A stretch of DNA of 64,000 nucleotides from Clostridium sp. (GTDB lineage Bacteria; Bacillota; Clostridia; Lachnospirales; Lachnospiraceae), in the NCBI GenBank assembly GCA_023664325.1, contig JAMPFS010000003.1:33969-97968 (forward strand), written 5' to 3'. The notes beneath the pieces were generated by a model that did no database searches, was not told where the DNA came from, and worked only from the letters and a program-made list of their open reading frames with translations. The translations under genes and the position numbers were made by a program. This document shows, piece by piece, positions 32,676-41,046 of this stretch; within the stretch, counting starts at the first letter, position 1, and each line of letters begins with the position of its first letter.

Positions 32676-33965
32676 ATGGGACTAAAAAAGAGTTTTAAGA
32701 ATTTAAAAGCCAATATCCAGTACGGAGATTATTACAAAGAAACGGCAGAAGAGATGAAGAAGCTTTTTCAGAAATATAAAGAGGATAGAAAGCATGTCGT
32801 TATTTGGGGAGCTGGGTTGAAAGGGAATGCATTTCTTTCCTTAGTAGATCCGGAATGCAAATATATTGAAGCTGTTGTGGATATGAAGGAGTCTCTTCAT
32901 GGAACCAGTCTTGCTACAGGACATCCGATTGTGGCAAAGGAGTATGTGATAACGAATGCTGTTGACGTGGTGCTTGTGATGAATGAGTTGTTTTATGTAG
33001 ATAACTTTTTTATGCTGGGTAGGATGCAGTATAAGGGATTACTGTTTGATGTGGATTATCTGGTCAAGCACAAAGTGAAATGGGAGAATATTTATCGGAA
33101 TGATTTTGAACAGGTGGATTTGAAGGATGATAAGCTGTTCGGATATGAGTTGTCGGATATTCAGTATAAGATATTGGACATTCTTCATGAAGTGGATGTA
33201 ATATGTAAACGAAACCATCTTACTTATTTTCTTGAGGCTGGAACGGCATTAGGTGCAGAACGATATAATGGTTTCATTCCCTGTGATGATGATATTGATA
33301 TTGCTTTATTGCGAGAAGATTATGAACGGTTTGTAAGATGTGCAGAAAAGGAACTGCCAAAAGGCTTTTTAATTCAGAAAATGAAACCGGGAAGGCAATA
33401 TCCATATCCGTATGCTCAGGTTGTAATGGATCATACTTGCTTTGTTCGGTATGATTTTAAGGATTTAAAAATGCATCTTGGCATTCATATAGATGTGGCG
33501 CCTCTTGATAACATACCAACAGACAATGTATTGCAGAAAAAACAGTTTGATAAAGTTCGTGATATTACGAAACTGATTCGGACAAAGCTGTTACCGCAGC
33601 ATTTTAATGGGAAAAACCCGATAAAGAGATTTATTGTTAATTCATCATACTATTTGCTGAAGTTGGTACCATTAAAATTATTAATGTGGATTCAGTGGAA
33701 AGAATTTACCAGATATGATAAAATGGATACAGGTTATGTTGGAGATTTGTGTACACATTATAAGAAGCTGCCGGTATTTGAAAAGGATAAGCTGTTTCCT
33801 GTCTCAAAGCATCAATTTGAAGATGGAGAATATCCGGTGCCAGGAGATATAGATTACTATTTAGGGATTATGTATGATGATTACAAAAAGCTATCTCCTA
33901 GAGAGAATGGGAGTGTAAAGTATAATCTGGTGGCAGTGTCGCTGGAGAAGAATTATAGGGAATAA
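32676..33965 (+). CDS. LicD-family phosphotransferase with N-terminal Rossmann domain
   Basis: 429 residues. The N-terminal module (about 35-125) begins HVVIWGAGLKGNAF and resembles domains in several neighbours. The LicD domain starts near 155 and shows TYFLEAGTALGAERYNGFIP followed by CDDDIDIALLREDYERF (about 182-220). The GxLLGxxR..G.IPWDDDxD pattern is the LicD catalytic signature, though Trp is Cys here. LicD enzymes transfer phosphocholine or similar nucleoside-diphosphate-activated groups to glycans. With the LicC-like gene it forms an activation-transfer pair. The start has only a weak ribosome binding site. Confidence 0.85.
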   Translation: MGLKKSFKNLKANIQYGDYYKETAEEMKKLFQKYKEDRKHVVIWGAGLKGNAFLSLVDPECKYIEAVVDMKESLHGTSLATGHPIVAKEYVITNAVDVVLVMNELFYVDNFFMLGRMQYKGLLFDVDYLVKHKVKWENIYRNDFEQVDLKDDKLFGYELSDIQYKILDILHEVDVICKRNHLTYFLEAGTALGAERYNGFIPCDDDIDIALLREDYERFVRCAEKELPKGFLIQKMKPGRQYPYPYAQVVMDHTCFVRYDFKDLKMHLGIHIDVAPLDNIPTDNVLQKKQFDKVRDITKLIRTKLLPQHFNGKNPIKRFIVNSSYYLLKLVPLKLLMWIQWKEFTRYDKMDTGYVGDLCTHYKKLPVFEKDKLFPVSKHQFEDGEYPVPGDIDYYLGIMYDDYKKLSPRENGSVKYNLVAVSLEKNYRE

Positions 33966-33982
33966 AGGCTGGGAGTGTATTG

Positions 33983-35278
33983 ATGGAAAATATTGAAATC
34001 TATGAAAGATATTTTCAACAGAAATATGATGTAATAAGGGAAATCATTAATTATTTCATACAAGAGGAGAAAAAAATTGCAATATGGGGAGCGGGATTGC
34101 GTGGCAGGGCATTTTTGAATGTTTTTGATCCAAATTGCGAGAAGGTTATGTATGTGTTTGACAAAGATGAAAAAAAGCACGGAACAGTTTTAGATACAGG
34201 ACATCAAATAGTTGATTTTCAGGAACATAGTGTTGATATCATTATTGTTGTGAATTCCAAGTTGGAATATAAAATTCTAGGTACTTTAAAAGATGCAAAA
34301 AAGAGTGCTCAGGTCTTGAATATTGATAACATTGTATTAGGAAATTTATCAGTAAATGATATTTTGTTTCCGCGGGAATTAAAAGTGAGTGCTGTTAGAG
34401 ATGAGAAAATTGCAGCCATTGTCATTTTATATAATCCCACTAGTGATATTATAAAAAATATTAAATCATATTCTGGAGATTTGGACAAATTATATGTACA
34501 TGATAATTCGATCAAAAAGAATTTAGATATTGAGCATGAAATATATGAGCTGCCAAATGCAGAATACTATTTCGCAGATGGGAATCAGGGTTTATGTATT
34601 CCCATTAATCGGTATTATAAAAAGGCGATAGATGAGGGGATGGATTGGTTTATTACTTTTGACCAAGATTCTATTGCGGGAAAAGGTATGATAAGTGAGA
34701 TGAAAAAATTTGCTAATAGCGAATTGTGCGATGGAAAAATAGGGATTATAGCTCCCACAATCAATGATTCAAATGGAGAAAATATTCAACAGGATATATA
34801 CTATACATATGCTGATAGAGTAATTCAAAGTGGAGCCATGCATCGGCTGGATATGATGAAAAGAGTAGGAGAGTATGATGAAAACTTGTTTATAGATGAG
34901 GTTGATTTTGAATATTGTGTACGATGTAGAAGCAAAGGATACAGTATTATAAAATTGAATCATGCTGTGCTTATGCACGATTGTCGGGATACCGATATAG
35001 AACAAAAATTTGTGGATGGGAAAATGGTCTATGTAAATAAATATTCCCCACTAAGGTATTATTATCGGTATCGTAATGCCCTATATTGTTATGAGAAATA
35101 TCATGAGGCGGATGTAATATATGGATTGGAATGTAAAAATACGATTAAGAAAGTAGAGCTGGCTTTAAAGTATGATGATGATTTAGAGAACAAAAAAAAG
35201 ATGCTTGAGAGAGCGAAGTATGATTTTGAACATCATATCATGGGAAAGTACAGAGAAGAAAATGAGCGTAAGGGGTAA
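33983..35278 (+). CDS. Rossmann domain-GT2 glycosyltransferase fusion (rhamnosyltransferase-like)
   Basis: 431 residues. The N-terminal module KIAIWGAGLRGRAFLNVFDP (about 31-50) is closely similar to that of the preceding LicD protein. The C-terminal GT-A domain starts near 140 (AAIVILYNPTSD) and has GNQGLCIPINR, WFITFDQDSIAGKGMI (DQDS as the DxD-type metal site) and DEVDFEYCVRCRSKGY, typical of GT2 rhamnosyl-type transferases. ATG 33983 is preferred over TTG 33980. The shared N-terminal domain suggests descent by domain duplication or recombination between neighbours. Confidence 0.82.
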   Translation: MENIEIYERYFQQKYDVIREIINYFIQEEKKIAIWGAGLRGRAFLNVFDPNCEKVMYVFDKDEKKHGTVLDTGHQIVDFQEHSVDIIIVVNSKLEYKILGTLKDAKKSAQVLNIDNIVLGNLSVNDILFPRELKVSAVRDEKIAAIVILYNPTSDIIKNIKSYSGDLDKLYVHDNSIKKNLDIEHEIYELPNAEYYFADGNQGLCIPINRYYKKAIDEGMDWFITFDQDSIAGKGMISEMKKFANSELCDGKIGIIAPTINDSNGENIQQDIYYTYADRVIQSGAMHRLDMMKRVGEYDENLFIDEVDFEYCVRCRSKGYSIIKLNHAVLMHDCRDTDIEQKFVDGKMVYVNKYSPLRYYYRYRNALYCYEKYHEADVIYGLECKNTIKKVELALKYDDDLENKKKMLERAKYDFEHHIMGKYREENERKG

Positions 35279-35284
35279 AGAAGA

Positions 35285-35704
35285 ATGGGCATTGAAGAAG
35301 AGATATTTGAATTATATGTGAGGGATTATCGAATTGAAACACTTTGTTATCATATGATGGGCAGACTGCTGGATATAGAGTGGGTGAAAGAGCGGCTGCT
35401 GTTATATGATATCGAGTCTCTCTATATATATGGGGGAGGATATCTTGGAGTACAGTTATATAATGCAGTACATGATATGGTAAATGTGAAAGCGATAGTA
35501 GATAAAAATGGTGGTTTATCTGTAAATGTAAAGGGAATACATACAATTTCTTTGGATGATTTGATGAGGGAATATACTGGTGAAAAGATCATTATTACAC
35601 CGGTGAAATATTATCAAAGGATACAGGATGATTTGTCAAAGTTTGCCGATAAGAAAGAACTTTTATTTTTAGGAGAGTTTTTGGAAGGAATGGTGCAGCA
35701 ATGA
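35285..35704 (+). CDS. Stand-alone Rossmann-like module protein
   Basis: 139 residues. After a helical N-terminus, SLYIYGGGYLGVQLYNAV (about 44-61) is a glycine-rich nucleotide-binding turn, followed by VKAIVDKNGG and KIIITPVKYYQRIQDDL. It looks like the same module that is fused to LicD and GT2 domains upstream but has no catalytic partner. Its stop overlaps the next start (ATGA), implying coupled translation with the GT4-like gene. The function is unknown. Confidence 0.65.
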   Translation: MGIEEEIFELYVRDYRIETLCYHMMGRLLDIEWVKERLLLYDIESLYIYGGGYLGVQLYNAVHDMVNVKAIVDKNGGLSVNVKGIHTISLDDLMREYTGEKIIITPVKYYQRIQDDLSKFADKKELLFLGEFLEGMVQQ

Positions 35705-36789
35705 TATATATTGTATTGGTGGATTTGTTTTCAAAAGGGTATATGGGAATTAAAAAAAAGGTATTTGCCCAAATGAAAGTGTTTAAACAATTTTTCTCAT
35801 CTATCTATTATACATCGTATAGTGGGCAAATGGTATATCTGATGTCGGAAGGAAAAATATTAGAGAAAGAATTAGCAATTACAAAAGAGGAACGCAATCA
35901 GTGGATTTTGAAATGGATACAAAAATATGGGATACAGAGCTCTTATATTCGTTATAATTATTCTGATAAATGGTTTGTTTGGTTTGTAAAAGAACTGAAA
36001 CAAAAAAATGTGATAACTGTACTAGAATTTCCGACTATACCGTATGATGGGGAAATATCGAATAATAGAGTTCGAGTGGAAGACCAGTACTATAGAGAGC
36101 AGCTGTCTCAGCATATAGAGAAATGTACAACATATGCAAATTATGATGCCGTCTTTGGAATATCATGTATCCCTTTGCTTAATGGTGTTGATTTAGACCA
36201 GAGACCAATACATGATATAAGAAAGCCAGATGGAACGATTGTATTGATTGCTGTTGCTACAATGAATAAATGGCATGGTTATGAACGAGTTATACAAGGT
36301 ATGGCTAACTATTATGCGAACAATGGAACACAAGACATTATTTTTCGATTAGTTGGGGAAGGAACGGAAACGGATAAATATTACCAATTGGTAGAGCGAT
36401 ATAAATTGCAGGAACATGTTGAATTTTTGGGGAGTTTAGATGGTAAAGAATTAGACCGGCAATATGACAGGGCAGATATCGCAATTGGAACATTGGCGAT
36501 GTATAAGATTAATATTACACATGCTTCGCCGATTAAATTGGGAGATTATTGTGCAAGAGGAATTCCTTTTATTTATGGATATGAGGACTGTGGATTTTCC
36601 GGTGAAGAGGAGTTTGCATTAAAGGTTTCAAATGATAGCAGTCCTCTGGACATGAAAGCGATTGTTGATTTTTATCATCGAGTGAAAGAGCACGGCTTTT
36701 ATGTTAAACAGTTACGGAAGAAAGCCAACGAAAAATATACTTGGGAATCTATTCTTAAAAAAGTGGTTGACTATTATAAAGACAAATGA
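35701..36789 (+). CDS. Glycosyltransferase family 4-like protein
   Basis: 362 residues. The C-terminal GT-B half includes VLIAVATMNKWHGYERVIQGM (about 181-201), RLVGEGTETDKYYQLVE, LQEHVEFLGSLDGKELDRQYDRADIAIG (about 237-264) and PIKLGDYCARGIPFIYG, equivalent to the E-x7-E nucleotide-sugar site but with Lys-Leu-Gly in place of the first Glu. The start overlaps the preceding stop. It probably adds a sugar to a lipid- or protein-linked glycan in the cytoplasm; donor and acceptor are unknown. Confidence 0.75.
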   Translation: MIYIVLVDLFSKGYMGIKKKVFAQMKVFKQFFSSIYYTSYSGQMVYLMSEGKILEKELAITKEERNQWILKWIQKYGIQSSYIRYNYSDKWFVWFVKELKQKNVITVLEFPTIPYDGEISNNRVRVEDQYYREQLSQHIEKCTTYANYDAVFGISCIPLLNGVDLDQRPIHDIRKPDGTIVLIAVATMNKWHGYERVIQGMANYYANNGTQDIIFRLVGEGTETDKYYQLVERYKLQEHVEFLGSLDGKELDRQYDRADIAIGTLAMYKINITHASPIKLGDYCARGIPFIYGYEDCGFSGEEEFALKVSNDSSPLDMKAIVDFYHRVKEHGFYVKQLRKKANEKYTWESILKKVVDYYKDK

Positions 36790-36856
36790 TTTTGGTAATG
36801 GAACAAGAATGCGTTAAAAAAGCATAAAATGTATTATTTGGAAAGAGGGTGGAGAA

Positions 36857-38080
36857 ATGGTAAATGTAATAGGCTTGGGATATATAGGATTGCCCACAGC
36901 ATTAATGTTTGCTTCTCATGGAATAGAGGTAATCGGAACTGATTATAATAAAGAGTTAGTTGATACCTTAAAATCAAAAAAGATAACATTTGATGAAAAG
37001 AATTTAGAAGAGTTATTCTTTCAGGCAATAGATGCAGGAATTAGATTTTCAGATAGTTATATTGCAACAGATACATATGTTATTGCTGTGCCTACGCCAT
37101 ATGATAAAGACACAAAAAAGGTAGATGCTTGCTATGTGATAAATGCTGTAAAGAGTGTCATTGAAGTCTGTAGCAAAGGAGCAGTCATTATAATCGAATC
37201 CACGATATCACCATCTACAGTGGATAAGTATGTAAGACCTGTTATTGAGGAAAAGGGTTATGTTATTGGTGAAGATGTTCATTTGGCGCATGCACCGGAA
37301 CGAATTATTCCTGGTAATATGATTTATGAGTTAAAGCGTAACAGCAGGACGATTGGTGTAGACGACAAGGTAATAGGAGAAAAAGTCAAAAAATTATATT
37401 CCTCTTTTTGTGAAGGGGAAATTGTAGTAACAGATATTCGGACAGCAGAAATGACTAAGGTTGTGGAGAATACATTTCGTGATATTAATATTGCCTATGC
37501 CAATGAATTAGCCAAAATATGTCGTAGTGATAATATGGATGTTTATGAGATAATAAGGATTGCGAATATGCATCCGCGTGTAAATATACTTTCTCCGGGA
37601 CCGGGGGTCGGCGGTCATTGTATATCTGTAGATCCATGGTTTTTAGTTGGGGATTATCCGGGGCTTGCAAATATTATTTTAGCAGCCAGAAAAATTAATG
37701 ATGGAATGCCAGATTTTGTTTTAGATAGAATCCATACAATTATGAAAGAGAATAGTATATCGGAAGTGTCAAGAGTAGGGCTGTATGGATTGACATATAA
37801 GGAAAATGTGGATGATATGCGGGAAAGTCCGACCTTACAGATGCTGGACAGTATGGAGAGACATTTATCAAGCGGTTTGATAAAGGTTTACGATCCATAT
37901 ATAAAGAGTGATGTTGTTGAGAATCAATATCACAATTTTGATGAATTTATTGCAGATATTGATATGATTGTTATTATGGTTGCACATGATGAATTGAAAG
38001 AAAATATGTCTAAAATAGAGGATAAAGTTATTTTAGATACACGTAATGTATGTCATTTCAAGGGGGTTTATAAACTATAA
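36857..38080 (+). CDS. wecC: UDP-N-acetyl-D-mannosamine dehydrogenase (WecC-type)
   Basis: 407 residues. NAD-binding VIGLGYIGLPTALMFASHG (4-22) opens the protein. The active-site Cys is at about residue 255 in GPGVGGHCISVDPWFLVG, and the DPWF variant is typical of UDP-ManNAc rather than UDP-Glc dehydrogenases. PESPTLQ-like RESPTLQMLD follows near 328. It oxidises UDP-ManNAc to UDP-ManNAcA with NAD. The next gene, 2 bases on, is the epimerase that makes UDP-ManNAc, so the pair forms a complete UDP-ManNAcA branch. Confidence 0.9.
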   Translation: MVNVIGLGYIGLPTALMFASHGIEVIGTDYNKELVDTLKSKKITFDEKNLEELFFQAIDAGIRFSDSYIATDTYVIAVPTPYDKDTKKVDACYVINAVKSVIEVCSKGAVIIIESTISPSTVDKYVRPVIEEKGYVIGEDVHLAHAPERIIPGNMIYELKRNSRTIGVDDKVIGEKVKKLYSSFCEGEIVVTDIRTAEMTKVVENTFRDINIAYANELAKICRSDNMDVYEIIRIANMHPRVNILSPGPGVGGHCISVDPWFLVGDYPGLANIILAARKINDGMPDFVLDRIHTIMKENSISEVSRVGLYGLTYKENVDDMRESPTLQMLDSMERHLSSGLIKVYDPYIKSDVVENQYHNFDEFIADIDMIVIMVAHDELKENMSKIEDKVILDTRNVCHFKGVYKL

Positions 38081-38082
38081 CC

Positions 38083-39198
38083 ATGAAAAGAATTATGTTA
38101 GTTTTCGGAACCAGACCGGAAGCCATTAAAATGTGCCCACTGGTTTATGAATTAAGAAAAAGAACAGCTTTTGAAGTTGTTGTATGTGTAACAGGACAGC
38201 ACAGACAAATGTTAGTTCAGGTGTTAGAGGCTTTTGATGTAACACCGGATTATAATCTGGCTATTATGCGAGAAAATCAGTCTTTGTTTGATGTAACAAA
38301 TAAGATTTTGCAGAATATGAAGGATGTATTAGAGGAGGTAAGACCGGATATTGTTCTCGTCCATGGAGATACGACAACAACTTTTTCAACGGCATTGGCA
38401 GCCTTTTATATGCAAATCCCTGTTGGACATATAGAGGCAGGACTGAGGACTTATAACATATATTCACCATATCCCGAAGAGTTTAATCGGCAGGCGGTCA
38501 GTGTGATTGCTTCGTATCATTTTGCGCCAACAAAATTAGCTCAAAATAATTTAATCAATGAGGGAAGAAAAAAAGAGAGTATATATGTTACAGGAAATAC
38601 TGCAATTGATGCATTAAAGATTACGGTGAAAGAAAATTATACTCATCCGGAGCTGGAATGGGCAAAGGAAAGCAGAATGATTTTAATTACGGCACATCGG
38701 CGAGAGAATTTGGGGAAGCCAATGGAACATATGTTTAAAGCAATAAAACGTGTATGTGATGAATATGAGGATGTAAAAGTGATTTATCCGATTCATATGA
38801 ATCCGATAGTGAGAGAAATAGCTGCTAATATTTTAGGAAATGATGAGCGGATTCATATTATTGAACCATTGGATGTTATGGATTTTCATAATTTTTTGGC
38901 AAGAAGCTATATGATTTTAACAGATTCAGGAGGAATTCAGGAAGAAGCTCCTTCGTTAGGAAAACCAGTATTAGTAATGCGTGATACAACCGAACGACCT
39001 GAAGGCGTAATGGCAGGGACGTTAAAATTAGTAGGGACAAAAGAGGAAGTGATTTATAGTGAATTTAAGAAGTTATTGGAGAACGAAGAAGAATATAGAA
39101 AAATGAGTCATGCTGTTAATCCATATGGTGACGGAACGGCAAGCCAGCAGATAGCGGATATATTGGAGTGGGAGCTATTAATGAAGAAGAACGAATAA
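38083..39198 (+). CDS. wecB: UDP-N-acetylglucosamine 2-epimerase (non-hydrolysing, WecB-type)
   Basis: 371 residues. FGTRPEAIKMCPLVYEL (7-23), VHGDTTTTFSTALAAFY (about 93-109), GHIEAGLRTYN and the C-terminal LTDSGGIQEEAPSLGKPVLV (about 283-302) are the WecB/MnaA signature. It interconverts UDP-GlcNAc and UDP-ManNAc, feeding the dehydrogenase directly upstream. It could also supply ManNAc units for nonulosonate synthesis, although that needs the hydrolysing form. Confidence 0.93.
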   Translation: MKRIMLVFGTRPEAIKMCPLVYELRKRTAFEVVVCVTGQHRQMLVQVLEAFDVTPDYNLAIMRENQSLFDVTNKILQNMKDVLEEVRPDIVLVHGDTTTTFSTALAAFYMQIPVGHIEAGLRTYNIYSPYPEEFNRQAVSVIASYHFAPTKLAQNNLINEGRKKESIYVTGNTAIDALKITVKENYTHPELEWAKESRMILITAHRRENLGKPMEHMFKAIKRVCDEYEDVKVIYPIHMNPIVREIAANILGNDERIHIIEPLDVMDFHNFLARSYMILTDSGGIQEEAPSLGKPVLVMRDTTERPEGVMAGTLKLVGTKEEVIYSEFKKLLENEEEYRKMSHAVNPYGDGTASQQIADILEWELLMKKNE

Positions 39199-39263
39199 AG
39201 GATTTTTGCTTATGTGTAATTTAAATTGGATACTTAGAATATTTTGAAGGAGTCGAATGAAAG

Positions 39264-39740
39264 ATGAAAAAGAGTGGTGTGTTTGTAGCTGGTGCTTTAT
39301 TAGGCGGCTTGGTGGGTGTTACAACAGGTAAGAGGTTAAGTGCTTCTGATGAAAAACCCAAGAATAATAAGTTTAAACTGTATTATAATGTGATGAACCA
39401 ATGGCTGTATCTTAAGCATAATAATAAGAATTTATCAGAATATTTTGAAAGAAAAGAATATAAACGTATTGGTATTTATGGACTCGGAGAATTGGGCAAT
39501 CGTTTGATAGATGAGCTTAAAGAAACCAAAACGGAAGTAGTCTATGGCATAGATAAGAATGTTAACAATACATATTGTTCCGTTCCGACATTTGTGCTGG
39601 ATGAGTTTTCAGATGTGGCAGAGGGTGTAGATGTTATTGTTGTGACCCCGATTTTTGCTTATGAGGAAGTGCTACGTGAGTTAGAAAATAAAGTAAACTG
39701 TGCCATTGTCTCTTTAGAGGACGTTGTTTTTGAAGCATAA
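39264..39740 (+). CDS. Rossmann-module protein with N-terminal hydrophobic segment
   Basis: 158 residues. Residues 5-21 (GVFVAGALLGGLVGVTT) form a glycine-rich hydrophobic stretch that could anchor it in the membrane or act as a signal. Residues about 69-150 carry the module found in its neighbours (RIGIYGLGELGNRLIDEL, VVYGIDKN, VDVIVVTPIFAYEEVL). No catalytic domain is fused. The following 147 bases contain no gene and only AT-rich sequence before the next start. The function is unknown. Confidence 0.6.
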   Translation: MKKSGVFVAGALLGGLVGVTTGKRLSASDEKPKNNKFKLYYNVMNQWLYLKHNNKNLSEYFERKEYKRIGIYGLGELGNRLIDELKETKTEVVYGIDKNVNNTYCSVPTFVLDEFSDVAEGVDVIVVTPIFAYEEVLRELENKVNCAIVSLEDVVFEA

Positions 39741-39887
39741 GAGATGTAGTGGGATAGAGATTTTGTTATTTTATGGTAAGTCATACAGAAGTTTTACAAT
39801 GTAAAAATAGGTTAAGCAGCAAGATTGTGTTAGATATGCGAAAGGTGTTAAGAGACGAAAAAATTGTGTGAGTGGTAGGAGAAGGTT

Positions 39888-41027
39888 ATGGGAAAAAAGA
39901 AATTATTAATTATAGGAAATCCGAATTCGGCTTTTATCATGCAACATATTGAAAATATAATAAAATCAACAAAGGAATATGAAATATATATATTATCTTT
40001 GAACGAGACTGTGAATTTTTTGGACTTTTATGCTAAAAATAACATAACAATTGTAGTGAATGTCCGGCCAAAAGGGAGGAAGTTATGGCGTTTTTTGTTA
40101 GCAACAGCACATAAAATCAGGCGGATTAATATGGATTTTGATTATATTCATGTGCATTGTGTTGATAGAGTGCTATTATCTTTGGCCAAAACATTATCTA
40201 GAAAACGAGCAAAGATTGTTATATCCTATTGGGGAAGTGACATTTACCGGAAGGAAGAACGGGCATTTTTTAATGAAGGACCATATTTGGAATGGGTATC
40301 CCATATAACATTTATTAACAGAGAAATGCAGGATATATTTGAATCGCATTATGGATTAAAGTATCGAGAAAAGTGTCAGTTGCTGGATTTTGGAAATGGA
40401 TGTATGGAGAATATGCTTTCAGTTAGCTTAGAATATAAAGATAAGCTGATGGAGCATGCAAAGTCTGTATTTGGTTTTCCTCATGATAAGATTATAGTTG
40501 GAGTGGGTTACAACGGGGCAGTTATACAGCAGCATGCAGAAGTCCTGAATGAAATAAAAAAATTACCTTCAAATACAAGAAGTCAATTGTTTTTATTTTT
40601 ACATATGGGATATGGTGTAATCGAAGAAGAACGGGAAGAACGGATAAAAGCAATTTTAGAAGATATGCAGTGTGAATATTTAATTTCCAAGGAATTTATG
40701 ATGGGTGAAAGATTGGCCTTATTGCGTTATGCTGTGGATATTTATGTAAATGGTGAAAGAACAGATGCTATGTCAGCAACCGTATTAGAATATCTGTATG
40801 GTGGGAAAGTGGTTGTAAATCCATTGTGGCTTCAATATAAATTTTTGCAGGAGAATCACTTAAAAGATGTGAAGTATAATGAGTTTGCTGATTTATCAGG
40901 AGTATTAGAAAAAGTATTATCAGAAGAATTAGTAACGGAAGAAGAGAAAAATTATAATAAAAAGACGTTGTATGAATTGTGTTCGTGGAATAGTGTAATT
41001 GGTAAATGGCTTGCGTTATATGACTGA
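39888..41027 (+). CDS. GT-B-type glycosyltransferase (putative)
   Basis: 379 residues. The N-terminal half has a Rossmann start LLIIGNPNSAFIMQHIENI (5-23), VHVHCVDR-like YIHVHCVDRVLLSLAK and VISYWGSDIYR (about 111-121, a GT4-type WGSD motif). The C-terminal half includes IVGVGYNGAVIQQH, FLFLHMGYG and MSATVLEYLYGGKVVVNP (the nucleotide-sugar binding E in LEYLYGG). It resembles GT4-like transferases of polysaccharide loci. ATG follows AGGAGAAGG. The linkage made is unknown. Confidence 0.72.
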   Translation: MGKKKLLIIGNPNSAFIMQHIENIIKSTKEYEIYILSLNETVNFLDFYAKNNITIVVNVRPKGRKLWRFLLATAHKIRRINMDFDYIHVHCVDRVLLSLAKTLSRKRAKIVISYWGSDIYRKEERAFFNEGPYLEWVSHITFINREMQDIFESHYGLKYREKCQLLDFGNGCMENMLSVSLEYKDKLMEHAKSVFGFPHDKIIVGVGYNGAVIQQHAEVLNEIKKLPSNTRSQLFLFLHMGYGVIEEEREERIKAILEDMQCEYLISKEFMMGERLALLRYAVDIYVNGERTDAMSATVLEYLYGGKVVVNPLWLQYKFLQENHLKDVKYNEFADLSGVLEKVLSEELVTEEEKNYNKKTLYELCSWNSVIGKWLALYD

Positions 41028-41046
41028 TATGATATGAGGAGATGAA

